The notes: a model not told the origin generated them from the sequence alone. Positions 1 to 6,459 are shown, numbered from the stretch's first letter. The stretch: 13,714 nt of DNA from JAFGTE01 sp043800105 (GCA_043800105.1 JAZDNJ010000009.1:1-13714), one strand, 5' to 3'. Program-made: numbers and translations.

Positions 1-41
1 TTGCACAAAGTTTGCACAGATCTTGCACAAAGTATGTGCAA
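1..41. repeat. TTGCACA direct repeats at 11-bp spacing plus one inverted copy; likely operator array
   Basis: Identical 7-mers TTGCACA begin at 1, 12 and 23, exactly 11 bp apart, and the inverse TGTGCAA lies at 35-41. The last two copies form the 19-bp palindrome TTGCACAAAGTATGTGCAA. A variant, TTGCGCA, occurs at 90-96 close to the promoter of the next gene. Spacing near one helical turn is typical of cooperative protein binding. The array starts at the first base of the window, so more copies may lie upstream. Binding by the ribbon-helix-helix protein encoded at 163-372 is an inference; an origin iteron or the control region of an unseen upstream gene is also possible. Confidence 0.6.
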
Positions 42-107
42 CAGAATTTTATACCCTCAAAAGCCATATACCGGACCTCATCAAAAAAGTTGCGCACCGC
101 ACTTAAA

Positions 108-116
108 TGGTATACA
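108..116 (+). promoter_or_regulatory. Extended -10 promoter for the ribbon-helix-helix gene
   Basis: TGGTATACA matches the TGnTATAAT extended -10 form. The best -35 candidate, TTGCGC at 90-95, sits 15 bp upstream and overlaps the variant of the TTGCACA repeat, so a repressor bound there would block the promoter. The predicted transcript starts near 123 and has a leader of about 40 nt. Confidence 0.4.
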
Positions 117-162
117 TTCACAACCTGATAAAAATGAATAAATAGTATTTAACCGAATTTTT

Positions 163-372
163 ATGAAAAGAGTGCATTTTTTTATTTACGACGAGCTCGC
201 GGGGCAAATCAACGAAGTAATTAACAGATGGGGCTTTAACAGTCAGTCTGAATTTTTCCGGTACCTGGCTATGGATTTCATTCGCAACGAAAAAAAACTG
301 CTGACCACTGATGACACCTTAAAAGATCACGCGAAAGCAATCCGCATGCCGCGCAAAACCCACTTCCGTTAG
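163..372 (+). CDS. Small ribbon-helix-helix (Arc/CopG-type) DNA-binding protein
   Basis: The 69-residue product has the ribbon-helix-helix layout: a short strand with alternating residues (2-8, KRVHFFI), helix A (about 10-22), the turn G-F-x-S-x-S-E (24-30) and helix B (about 27-42, ending FIRNE). The rest is a basic tail (44-69). Such proteins dimerise through the strands and insert them into the DNA major groove, binding short repeated operators. The TTGCACA array and a promoter lie directly upstream, so autoregulation is a reasonable inference. No partner toxin gene is adjacent in the window, so an antitoxin role is not supported here. There is no Shine-Dalgarno sequence before the ATG. 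The stop is 1 bp from the convergent stop of the PurM-like gene. Confidence 0.75.
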   Translation: MKRVHFFIYDELAGQINEVINRWGFNSQSEFFRYLAMDFIRNEKKLLTTDDTLKDHAKAIRMPRKTHFR

Positions 373-373
373 C

Positions 374-1504
374 CTACTGCCCCAGTAAAAACCGGTTGCT
401 TTCCAGTGTAATGTTCCATGGTTCCACAAATACTTCGCGTTGTTTTGCCGGCTTAACCTCGCCCGCCACCACCGCCTTCAGTTTGTTTTTGGCCGCGATT
501 TTGACCACTTTTTCCGCTTCCGCTTCACTTTTCACAAACACCGCCAGCCCCACCCCGTAATTGAAGATCCTGATCATCTCCTTCCGCGAAGTATCGGTGG
601 CCTCAGCCACAAACTTAAAAACTTCCGGCACCGGCAATACCTTTTTGATGTGATAACGAAACGGTTTTTTGGAACGCATAAGTTTTTGCCAGCCATGCCC
701 GGAAATCGGTTCGATGTTGGCGGGTTCAATACCGGCCTCCAAAATACTTTGTACCAGCGGTGTATATAATATAGTAGGCGCGTTGATAGCTTCCCAGTAC
801 TCGCGGCCATCGGCCAGTTTGGTGTGGTAGCCTTTCGGAATTCTGGTAGCCAGTTCGCGTAAGCTGGTAAAGCCGTTGTCGTGCGGCCCGCTGCTTTCGA
901 TGAAAACAATTTTATCGCCCGCCGACAGCCGACGTGAATCGATGGGCTTGGCGCCCACAGGCATCAGCCCAAAACAGGCCCCTGCGATATCGAGCTTATC
1001 TGGGTAAATCTTGTTCTTCAGTTGAGGTGTTTCGCCCGAAAAATACACGCAGCCGACAGTTTTACAGCCACGCACAAAACCCTTTAAAAAGCCCTTCATA
1101 AACGCGGGCGAAAAAACGATTTCGGGCTGACTGGACGGCAGGTAAAGCGAAATAAGTACAGTCTGCATGCCCGTGGAAGCCGCGTCGTTGGTCATCACCG
1201 CCACCGTTTTGATGCCGATGTTGTACCAGAATTTTTCCAGCTGTTTTTCCGTAAGGTCATTGGGGCGCGCGTCGTCAGAGGTACCCAACCCTTCCGGCAG
1301 CAACGTGATGTTCAGTTTTCTTTCGCCTCCTCTGATAAACTTGCTTAAATCCAGCGAAAACACATTAGCACTGGCGCCAAAACCCGCCTCGGGAACAAAG
1401 CCCCATTTTTCAGCAAACTTCACCGTGCTTTTGCTGGCTTCGATAAAAGCGTTCTTTGCCCTGTCCAGGACGTCGTAATTCACATGATCGAGTTTCTTAG
1501 CCAT
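374..1504 (-). CDS. Divergent PurM-like (AIR synthase-related) protein
   Basis: The 376-residue product follows the PurM fold motif order with altered residues. EGLGTS (71-76) stands for DGVGTK, TND (105-107) for VND, SGETP (156-160) for GGETA, SSGPHDNGF (204-212) for SSGxHSNGF, SGHG (268-271) for the TGGG segment and FNYGVG (314-319) for FNMGIG. PurM closes the imidazole ring of aminoimidazole ribonucleotide using ATP. The loss of the DGVGTK lysine and the overall drift mean the substrate could differ, so I give no gene symbol. Its ATG lies inside the end of ftsE with an 8-nt overlap (ATGGCTAA), which implies translational coupling. No other purine gene is in the window. Confidence 0.75.
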   Translation of the reverse strand: MAKKLDHVNYDVLDRAKNAFIEASKSTVKFAEKWGFVPEAGFGASANVFSLDLSKFIRGGERKLNITLLPEGLGTSDDARPNDLTEKQLEKFWYNIGIKTVAVMTNDAASTGMQTVLISLYLPSSQPEIVFSPAFMKGFLKGFVRGCKTVGCVYFSGETPQLKNKIYPDKLDIAGACFGLMPVGAKPIDSRRLSAGDKIVFIESSGPHDNGFTSLRELATRIPKGYHTKLADGREYWEAINAPTILYTPLVQSILEAGIEPANIEPISGHGWQKLMRSKKPFRYHIKKVLPVPEVFKFVAEATDTSRKEMIRIFNYGVGLAVFVKSEAEAEKVVKIAAKNKLKAVVAGEVKPAKQREVFVEPWNITLESNRFLLGQ

Positions 1505-2168
1505 GACTTGCTTGATTATCGGATACGATTTTCCCTTCTTCTAATATCAGGTGCCTGCCATTGACCAGTTCGCGCACAAAAGGGTCATGTGTAGTCAGAA
1601 GCACCGTGTTTCCTTCGGCATGAAGTTGGGTTAGCAGGCTCACAATACCCCGCACGTTCGCCTCATCCAGATTTCCGGTCGGCTCATCGGCAATGATCAA
1701 ACGGGGCTTATGCACAAGCGCCCGCGCGATGGCCAGCCTTTGTTTTTCGCCGCCCGAAAGCTGATCGGGGAATTTGTCCTGAAAATTCAGCAGGCCGACT
1801 TTTGCCAACACGGCAGGCACCCGTTCGTGGATAAGCTCATCGGGTTCATTGCATACCTCCATGGCGAAAGCCACATTCTCGAAAACAGTTTTCTTCCCCA
1901 AAAGTTTGTAATCCTGATACACCACTCCGATCTTCCGGCGGAACAATTGAAGCGTGTCCTGATCCATTTCGCTGACAAACATGCCGTCCACTTCAACGCT
2001 TCCGTGAGTGGGCTTTTCGGCGCCTATCAAAAGCGCTATAACTGTGGACTTACCGGCGCCCGAAGCGCCCGAAAGCACCACAAATTCATTGTTTTCAATG
2101 CCAAAACTCACGCTGTCGAGCACCAAATGGGGACCGTACTTTTTAGTAACGTTATGAAAACTGATCAT
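1497..2168 (-). CDS. ftsE: Cell-division ABC ATPase FtsE
   Basis: The 223-residue protein is a complete ABC nucleotide-binding domain: Walker A GASGAGKST (34-42), Q-loop Q85, signature LSGGE (137-141), Walker B LIIADE (157-162) and H-loop H194. The stretch FRRKIGVVYQDYKLL (76-90) followed by TVFENVAFAMEV is characteristic of FtsE rather than LolD or other exporters. FtsE works with the membrane protein FtsX to control septal peptidoglycan hydrolysis. FtsX usually follows directly; here the next gene is PurM-like and overlaps by 8 nt, so FtsX must be elsewhere or absent. A promoter with its -10 only 6 nt before the ATG suggests a leaderless mRNA. Confidence 0.88.
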   Translation of the reverse strand: MISFHNVTKKYGPHLVLDSVSFGIENNEFVVLSGASGAGKSTVIALLIGAEKPTHGSVEVDGMFVSEMDQDTLQLFRRKIGVVYQDYKLLGKKTVFENVAFAMEVCNEPDELIHERVPAVLAKVGLLNFQDKFPDQLSGGEKQRLAIARALVHKPRLIIADEPTGNLDEANVRGIVSLLTQLHAEGNTVLLTTHDPFVRELVNGRHLILEEGKIVSDNQASHG

Positions 2169-2174
2169 GGCTTT

Positions 2175-2203
2175 ATTTTAGGGAAGATTTAGCTTGCCAT
2201 CAA
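2175..2203 (-). promoter_or_regulatory. Promoter of ftsE, probably leaderless
   Basis: Read on the minus strand: -35 TTGATG (2203-2198), a 17-bp spacer and -10 TAAAAT (2180-2175). Only 6 nt separate the -10 from the ATG at 2168, which puts the predicted start of transcription on the A of the ATG. The -35 overlaps that of the plus-strand promoter at 2194-2222. Confidence 0.5.
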
Positions 2204-2222
2204 TCATTCTTTTTTATAAAAT
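2194..2222 (+). promoter_or_regulatory. Promoter of the tRNA-Arg / MFS-like unit
   Basis: TTGCCA (2194-2199), a 17-bp spacer and TAAAAT (2217-2222) each match the sigma-70 consensus at five of six positions. Transcription would begin near 2229, giving a leader of about 35 nt before the mature tRNA end at 2265. The -35 shares bases 2198-2199 with the ftsE -35, so the two promoters should compete for polymerase. Confidence 0.55.
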
Positions 2223-2264
2223 GACCTGGCCTTAAAAGCCGTCACAAAAGTAAATTTCTGACGA

Positions 2265-2341
2265 GCGCCTGTAGCTCAGGGGATTAGAGCGTCCGGTTGC
2301 GGTCCGGGAGGTCGCAGGTTCGATTCCTGCCAGGCGCACCA
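2265..2341 (+). tRNA. tRNA-Arg(GCG), CCA encoded
   Basis: A full cloverleaf can be drawn: acceptor GCGCCTG (2265-2271) with CAGGCGC (2331-2337), D stem GCTC/GAGC, anticodon stem TCCGG/CCGGG and T stem GCAGG/CCTGC with loop TTCGATT. The discriminator is A2338, followed by genomic CCA (2339-2341). The seven-base anticodon loop TTGCGGT (2297-2303) gives anticodon GCG, which reads CGC and by wobble CGU. Most bacteria instead use ACG with inosine made by TadA. The ATG of the next gene is only 11 nt past the CCA, so the two are probably transcribed together and separated by RNase processing. Confidence 0.93.
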
Positions 2342-2352
2342 TATAAAAGTGA

Positions 2353-3516
2353 ATGAAAAGTCGAAACCTTAAACTGTTCTACTTACACGAACTTCTTTTT
2401 CAGTTCAGCGACACCATGCTGATGTTGGTGCTGCCAATTTTTGTTTATAAACTTTTCAATTCAGTCAGTGCCGTTTTTCTGTTTGTTATGGCCTGGAATC
2501 TGATCCACGGATTACTCTTCCTGCCTGTTTTTAATCTGGCCATGAAGTGGAAACAGCCAAAGTACTTTATGATGGCGGGTATTGTTTTTTACATTGCCGC
2601 TCTTTCGCTTTTTTCGCTGACAACAACCGGCAATAAAATGATGATTCTGCCCGCTGTGACCATGTACGCACTTTACATCAGTTTTTACTGGATGGTTCGG
2701 CACTGGTTTATTGGTGTAAATTCCGATTACAAGGTGATCGGCCGGCAGATGAGCATTGTCTTCATTATTCAGACTCTCATCGCCTTCATCTCACCGATTA
2801 TTGGCGGAGCAGTGAGCTTTCTTATTTCCTTTAACGCCACTTTTTTAATCGGCGTACTGGCGGGCACAGCTAGCCTGATTCCCATTGCCCTGTTTGACGC
2901 CCCTGCCAACACCGAAAAGTATTCTTACAAGAAATTATTGCAGACCCTGAGGCAGGAGGAAGTGCGCGCTGTCAGCCCCGGTTATTTTTGGGAAGGAGTG
3001 AGTTTTACCGCCATTACCAATACCTGGGTACTACTCTTCGCCATATTCATCGGAAGTATTCTGGATTTGGGAATCCTGATCGGATGCACAACCCTTATTA
3101 CCGGGCTCATAATCTGGATGACGGGCATATGGTTCGACAAAAAAAGCCGTGCCAGCCTGCTTATTCGGATCAGCAGGATTCGGACTCTGACCGTTATGGC
3201 TTACGCGACAATATACTTTATTCCACACCTGGCTTACGTGTGGGTAATTGAATTTATGAACAGGCTGATGCTGACAACGCAAAATACCGTGCTGAGTTCT
3301 TATCTGTACGCTTACGGCAATAAGGTTAACCCTGTAAACTTTATGCTGAGCCGGGAAGTTTATTTAAATATCAGCCGTTTCAGCACCGCGGCTATACTAG
3401 CCATTGCGTTTCATTTTTTACCTGAAACTTATTTATGGGTGGTCATATTCCTCGGTTCTTTTGTGATGTTCGGAATGACCTACGCCACCAAAAGCGATCA
3501 CCACCTGACCGGCTAA
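2353..3516 (+). CDS. MFS-like multi-spanning membrane protein
   Basis: The 387-residue product is hydrophobic, with roughly eleven to twelve membrane spans by eye and a central hydrophilic loop (about 181-210), as in major facilitator transporters. A motif-A-like sequence, TGIWFDKKSR (257-266), lies in the second half, after a span near 240-258. The equivalent in the first half (MKWKQPKYF, about 64-72) is degenerate. The substrate cannot be read from the sequence. The gene follows tRNA-Arg by 11 nt with no Shine-Dalgarno sequence and shares its promoter. Its TAA stop overlaps the convergent rpe stop within CTAA. Another polytopic transporter family remains possible. Confidence 0.6.
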   Translation: MKSRNLKLFYLHELLFQFSDTMLMLVLPIFVYKLFNSVSAVFLFVMAWNLIHGLLFLPVFNLAMKWKQPKYFMMAGIVFYIAALSLFSLTTTGNKMMILPAVTMYALYISFYWMVRHWFIGVNSDYKVIGRQMSIVFIIQTLIAFISPIIGGAVSFLISFNATFLIGVLAGTASLIPIALFDAPANTEKYSYKKLLQTLRQEEVRAVSPGYFWEGVSFTAITNTWVLLFAIFIGSILDLGILIGCTTLITGLIIWMTGIWFDKKSRASLLIRISRIRTLTVMAYATIYFIPHLAYVWVIEFMNRLMLTTQNTVLSSYLYAYGNKVNPVNFMLSREVYLNISRFSTAAILAIAFHFLPETYLWVVIFLGSFVMFGMTYATKSDHHLTG

Positions 3517-4172
3517 GCGTCACGGAGTTTCTGCGCTGCCTCGGCAGGATTTTTATTCTTGAGGATATAAGAACCTGCCACCAGCACATTGGCCCCCGCT
3601 TTTTTAGCGAGTGGGGCGGTCTTGTCGTTGATTCCCCCGTCGATCTGGATATCGAGATTCGGGTAATGTTCGCGGAGCCATTTCACCTTTTCCAACACTT
3701 CCTGAATAAAATCCTGCCCGCCAAAACCCGGATGAACTGACATGACTAAAACCATATCAAGCATGGGCAGTACTTTGGATATTTTGTCGACCGGTGTTTC
3801 TGGGTTCAAAGCCACACACGCCCTGCAACCGGCGTCTTTGATTTTCTGCACGTCATCACCCAAATGCAGACTTGCCTCGGCATGGATGGTAATAGAAGCC
3901 GCCCCCGCCTCCGCGAAATCCTTAATAAATTTGTGAGGATTGTTGATCATCAGGTGACAGTCCAGCGGCACCTTGGTTTTGATCCGCGCCACCACCGGCG
4001 CACCAACAGTGAGATTATCAACAAAATTCCCGTCCATCACGTCCACATGAAACATGTCCGAAAACGGCGCCAGTTCAGCCAAATGCTCGTTCATCCGTCC
4101 GTAATCAACGCCTAAAATTGACGGTGCGATCTTGATGTTCAATTGGTTATTGGTCATTGGGTCATTGGTCAT
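3513..4172 (-). CDS. rpe: Ribulose-phosphate 3-epimerase
   Basis: The 219-residue TIM-barrel enzyme interconverts ribulose 5-phosphate and xylulose 5-phosphate. Visible motifs are IAPSIL (15-20), FHVDVMDGNFV (41-51) with metal-site H42 and D44, CHLMI (72-76) with H73, IHAEA (96-100), LNPETP (122-127), VMSVHPGFGGQ (143-153) and IDGGI (177-181) with the catalytic aspartate D178. The ATG overlaps the rpiB stop as TAATG, a coupled start. Residues 1-10 (MTNDPMTNNQ) are an extension beyond the usual family start, encoded by a short tandem repeat; M6 could be an alternative start. It forms a sugar-phosphate pair with rpiB. Confidence 0.94.
   Translation of the reverse strand: MTNDPMTNNQLNIKIAPSILGVDYGRMNEHLAELAPFSDMFHVDVMDGNFVDNLTVGAPVVARIKTKVPLDCHLMINNPHKFIKDFAEAGAASITIHAEASLHLGDDVQKIKDAGCRACVALNPETPVDKISKVLPMLDMVLVMSVHPGFGGQDFIQEVLEKVKWLREHYPNLDIQIDGGINDKTAPLAKKAGANVLVAGSYILKNKNPAEAAQKLRDA
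3536..3557 (+). terminator. Weak intrinsic terminator candidate for the MFS-like unit, inside the rpe 3' end
   Basis: Just after the MFS-like stop, CTGC (3536-3539), loop CTCG and GCAG (3544-3547) form a small hairpin followed on the plus strand by GATTTTTATT (3548-3557). The stem is short, so termination may be inefficient. It lies within the coding sequence of the opposing rpe gene. Confidence 0.3.
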
Positions 4173-4173
4173 T
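4152..4173. repeat. Three copies of GGTCATT at the rpiB/rpe junction
   Basis: GGTCATT occurs at 4152-4158, 4160-4166 and 4167-4173. On the minus strand the repeat supplies the rpe start codon and encodes MTNDPMTNN, a run of residues outside the conserved Rpe fold. It also includes part of the rpiB stop. It looks like a small tandem expansion that lengthened the N terminus. Confidence 0.6.
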
Positions 4174-4618
4174 AATTCCGCTTTTCTATATCCATTATCT
4201 GCTGAACCCGGCGCGCATGCCTGGGGTCACCGGAAAAATCCGTTTCTAAAAATGTACGGACAACATCCACCGGATCATCAAAGGTTTCTTCCCTGCCAAC
4301 CGTAGCTATCACATTGGCATCGTTATGAAGCCGTGCAAGTTCAGCCGCCCGTTTGTTATAGCAAAGAGCCGCCCGGACTCCGTTAACTTTATTGGCCGCA
4401 ATCGAAACACCGATGCCGGAACCGCAAACCAGTACGCCCTTGGCACCGGGAGTAACAGCCACCTGCTGCCCAACCTTTTCAGCATAAATGGGATAATCAA
4501 CAGAATCTCCATTATTGGTTCCAACATCCACAAACTCGAATTCGGAACCAAGTTCCTTCTTGATTCTTTCCTTCATTTGAAACCCCGCGTGATCCGAGCC
4601 GATGATAACTTTTTGCAT
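4172..4618 (-). CDS. rpiB: Ribose-5-phosphate isomerase B
   Basis: The 148-residue protein matches RpiB along its length. It has GSDHAG (7-12) with D9 and H10, DYPIYA (41-46), GVLVCGSGIGVSIAANKV (61-78) with active-site C65 and the anion-hole loop, RAALC (82-86) and RLHNDANVI (96-104). RpiB interconverts ribose 5-phosphate and ribulose 5-phosphate; its product is the substrate of Rpe, the next gene, coupled through TAATG. CGSG replaces the more common CGTG, a mild change. The gene starts 28 bp after the J-domain gene and is probably in one transcript with it. No Shine-Dalgarno sequence precedes the ATG. Confidence 0.94.
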   Translation of the reverse strand: MQKVIIGSDHAGFQMKERIKKELGSEFEFVDVGTNNGDSVDYPIYAEKVGQQVAVTPGAKGVLVCGSGIGVSIAANKVNGVRAALCYNKRAAELARLHNDANVIATVGREETFDDPVDVVRTFLETDFSGDPRHARRVQQIMDIEKRN

Positions 4619-4646
4619 GATCTAAAATTAACGTAATTACAGAATA

Positions 4647-5231
4647 CTAAATAAAGTCACGTGCAATCAACCAAACAAAATAACCCAGTCCGCACAAAAA
4701 CAAAAACCAGGTAAAAACGCGAAAAGCTTTTTGGGACTTTTTGGAATCAAAAAAAGACTCAACTTTAAAGTTTTTGTGAATTGAGAGGCTGAAACCAATA
4801 AGTAAACCTGCCACGCCACCTAAAATTCCGACACCCACAATAATAACGGCTGTAAAGTACCCAATTACGCCCAGCAAAAGCGAAAAGCCTATTACCCGAA
4901 AAATAGCCTTTTTGTAGCGGTTCTTATGAAACTCTTTCAGTTCCTCATCACGATAAGCTTCGCGATGCCCGGTTCGCATTGTTTCACTAACAGGCTTATC
5001 TTCAGCTTTCTTCACTTCCTGATCAACCGGCCCAAAAGTTAAGTCATAAGCTTTTCTGGATTCAGGGTCGGAAAGAATTTTATAAGCCTCCGCCACTTCG
5101 TGAAATTTCTTTACTTCACTTTCATCACCGGAATCAGGATGATACTTTTTGGCCATCACAAAATAAGCCTTTTTGATCTGATCAGCATTGGCATTGCGCG
5201 CAACCCCCAAAATTTCGTAAAAGTTCTTCAC
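4647..5231 (-). CDS. Membrane-anchored J-domain (DnaJ-like) protein
   Basis: With a GTG start at 5231 the protein has 194 residues and begins MKNFYEILGV, as J domains normally do. The J domain covers about residues 3-66, with the HPD motif at 31-33 that stimulates Hsp70 (DnaK) ATPase. A charged linker leads to membrane segments at about 110-131, 132-151 and 170-190. There is no G/F region, zinc centre or C-terminal substrate domain, so this is a class III J-protein likely recruiting DnaK to the inner membrane face. The frame extends to an ATG at 5285 (212 residues), but the extra 18 residues are not J-domain-like, and an extended -10 lies 7 nt before the GTG. Confidence 0.82.
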   Translation of the reverse strand: MKNFYEILGVARNANADQIKKAYFVMAKKYHPDSGDESEVKKFHEVAEAYKILSDPESRKAYDLTFGPVDQEVKKAEDKPVSETMRTGHREAYRDEELKEFHKNRYKKAIFRVIGFSLLLGVIGYFTAVIIVGVGILGGVAGLLIGFSLSIHKNFKVESFFDSKKSQKAFRVFTWFLFLCGLGYFVWLIARDFI

Positions 5232-5238
5232 GGCTACA

Positions 5239-5247
5239 AATATACCA
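5239..5247 (-). promoter_or_regulatory. Extended -10 of the J-domain gene, supporting a GTG start
   Basis: On the minus strand TGGTATATT matches TGnTATAAT at most positions. The -10 ends 7 nt before the GTG at 5231, so the transcript would start at or next to the start codon. No good -35 is seen at 16-18 bp, as is usual for extended -10 promoters. Confidence 0.35.
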
Positions 5248-5295
5248 TGCTCCGACAGGAAGAATAAAAGCCGAAAACGGTCCATATCAAAATCA

Positions 5296-5391
5296 CCTGC
5301 ATTGAGATATTTACCACCAAAGGTAAAGAAAATATTGCTCCATCAATGTACCTCAAAAGAAATGCAGGCGCCCTCAGGTAGATCTTCCTGA
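5296..5391 (-). other. Structured gap between pheS and the J-domain gene
   Basis: Three inverted repeats fill this gap. TCAGG/CCTGA (5374-5378 with 5387-5391) encloses a near palindrome directly after the pheS stop. CCTGCATT (5296-5303) pairs with AATGCAGG (5361-5368). TTTACC (5310-5315) pairs with GGTAAA (5322-5327) around a six-base loop. No run of T follows any of them on the minus strand, so a standard terminator is not supported; an RNA processing or stability element is possible. Confidence 0.35.
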
Positions 5392-5392
5392 A

Positions 5393-6439
5393 TCAAAATT
5401 GATCAATAAATCGTAAATCGTTCTCAAACAAAAGGCGAAGATGATTGACCCGATGCTTAATCATCACCATGCGATCGACTCCAAACCCAAAAGCAAAGCC
5501 GGTATATTTTTTGGAATCGTAACCAACATTTTCGAGTACTTTTGGATGTACCATTCCGGCTCCGCCAATTTCGAGCCACCCGCACTGCTTACACAGCCGG
5601 CAGGGAACGCCGTCAGAGAGCTTTCCTTCCCCATGGCAGATAGGGCAAGTGCAATCCACTTCCATGCCGGGTTCCACAAAAGGAAAGTAACTGGTTCTGA
5701 AGCGTGTTTTAATACCGGGATCTTCAAACACCTGCTGAAGCAAATGAGTAAGCACTGCTTTCAGATTTGCTATCGAAACGTCTGTATCTACCATAAGTCC
5801 CTCGATCTGGTGGAACATAGGTGAATGAGTGGCATCGCTGTCTTTACGGAAAGTTTTACCCAAGCTGATAACCCGAACAGGTGGCTTATGGGATTCCATG
5901 TGACGAATTTGCACGGGGGAGGTATGCGTGCGAAGCACCATTCTTTTCAGATTCTTCACCCAGAAGGTGTCCTGCATATCGCGTGAAGGGTGGTCTTCGG
6001 GCATGTTCAGCTGATCGAAGTTATAGTGTTCGGTTTCGATGTCCGGTCCTTCCGCCACCGCGAACCCCATGCGCCCGAACACCACTTCCAGGTCGTCGAT
6101 AAACTTGGAAATAAGATGCCGATGTCCAATATTCGGTTTTGTCCCCGGTACCGTTACATCCATCCACTCCGTATCGGCAATCACGTCAAAAGCGGACATT
6201 TCAAGTTCCGCGTACTTCTTCTGAACCGCCGACTCAAGCTCCATTTTAGACTCGTTGGCCAGCCTGCCCACAGTCCGCTTTTCCTCATCAGAAAGGCTTT
6301 TGAGGCTTTTCATAATCTCGTTGAACTGACCGTTCCTGCCAAGATATTTCACTTCCAGATCACGGACTTCGGAATCCGACTTTGCGGACTTTAAGGCCGT
6401 AAGCGCCTGCGATTTTAGCGTTTCGATTTTTGACTTCAT
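5393..6439 (-). CDS. pheS: Phenylalanyl-tRNA synthetase alpha subunit
   Basis: The 348-residue subunit has the expected N-terminal coiled coil (about 1-85) that contacts tRNA. The class II catalytic domain follows: GHRHLI (105-110), FAVAEGPDIE (126-135), LRTHTSPVQIRHM (169-181), motif 2 FRKDSDATHSPMFHQIEGL (197-215), FVEPGMEVD (254-262) and motif 3 GFAFGFGVDRMVMIKH (314-329). It charges tRNA-Phe with phenylalanine as an alpha2-beta2 enzyme with PheT. PheT usually follows but is absent here; the downstream neighbour is the J-domain gene. An insertion holds C265-x2-C268 and C280-x2-C283, a zinc-ribbon-like set known in some bacterial PheS proteins. It has its own promoter in the 37-bp gap after murA and stops at TGA. 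Confidence 0.95.
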   Translation of the reverse strand: MKSKIETLKSQALTALKSAKSDSEVRDLEVKYLGRNGQFNEIMKSLKSLSDEEKRTVGRLANESKMELESAVQKKYAELEMSAFDVIADTEWMDVTVPGTKPNIGHRHLISKFIDDLEVVFGRMGFAVAEGPDIETEHYNFDQLNMPEDHPSRDMQDTFWVKNLKRMVLRTHTSPVQIRHMESHKPPVRVISLGKTFRKDSDATHSPMFHQIEGLMVDTDVSIANLKAVLTHLLQQVFEDPGIKTRFRTSYFPFVEPGMEVDCTCPICHGEGKLSDGVPCRLCKQCGWLEIGGAGMVHPKVLENVGYDSKKYTGFAFGFGVDRMVMIKHRVNHLRLLFENDLRFIDQF

Positions 6440-6459
6440 AAGTAACTTTTACAGGCATT

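Noticed and set aside
1..41. CRISPR-like array or classic DnaA-box origin
   Set aside because: Units of 7 bp at 11-bp spacing are far too short for CRISPR, and TTGCACA does not match the TTATNCACA DnaA box.
163..372. Antitoxin of a toxin-antitoxin pair
   Set aside because: The next gene is a convergent PurM-like gene; no small toxin gene accompanies it in the window.
374..387. TACTG-CCC-CAGTA hairpin across the PurM-like stop
   Set aside because: Short stem, three-base loop and no T-run on either strand; not convincing as a terminator.
1497..2168. LolD or MacB-type exporter ATPase rather than FtsE
   Set aside because: The FRRKIGVVYQDYKLL and TVFENVAFAMEV stretches fit FtsE, and no permease gene is nearby.
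5232..5330. Further upstream extension of the J-domain frame beyond 5285
   Set aside because: The frame stays open for some twenty codons, but the residues resemble no J-protein and overlap the inverted repeats.
5393..5395. TGA recoding, as in some Candidate Phyla Radiation lineages
   Set aside because: TGA ends pheS and murF exactly where the families end, so TGA is a stop here.
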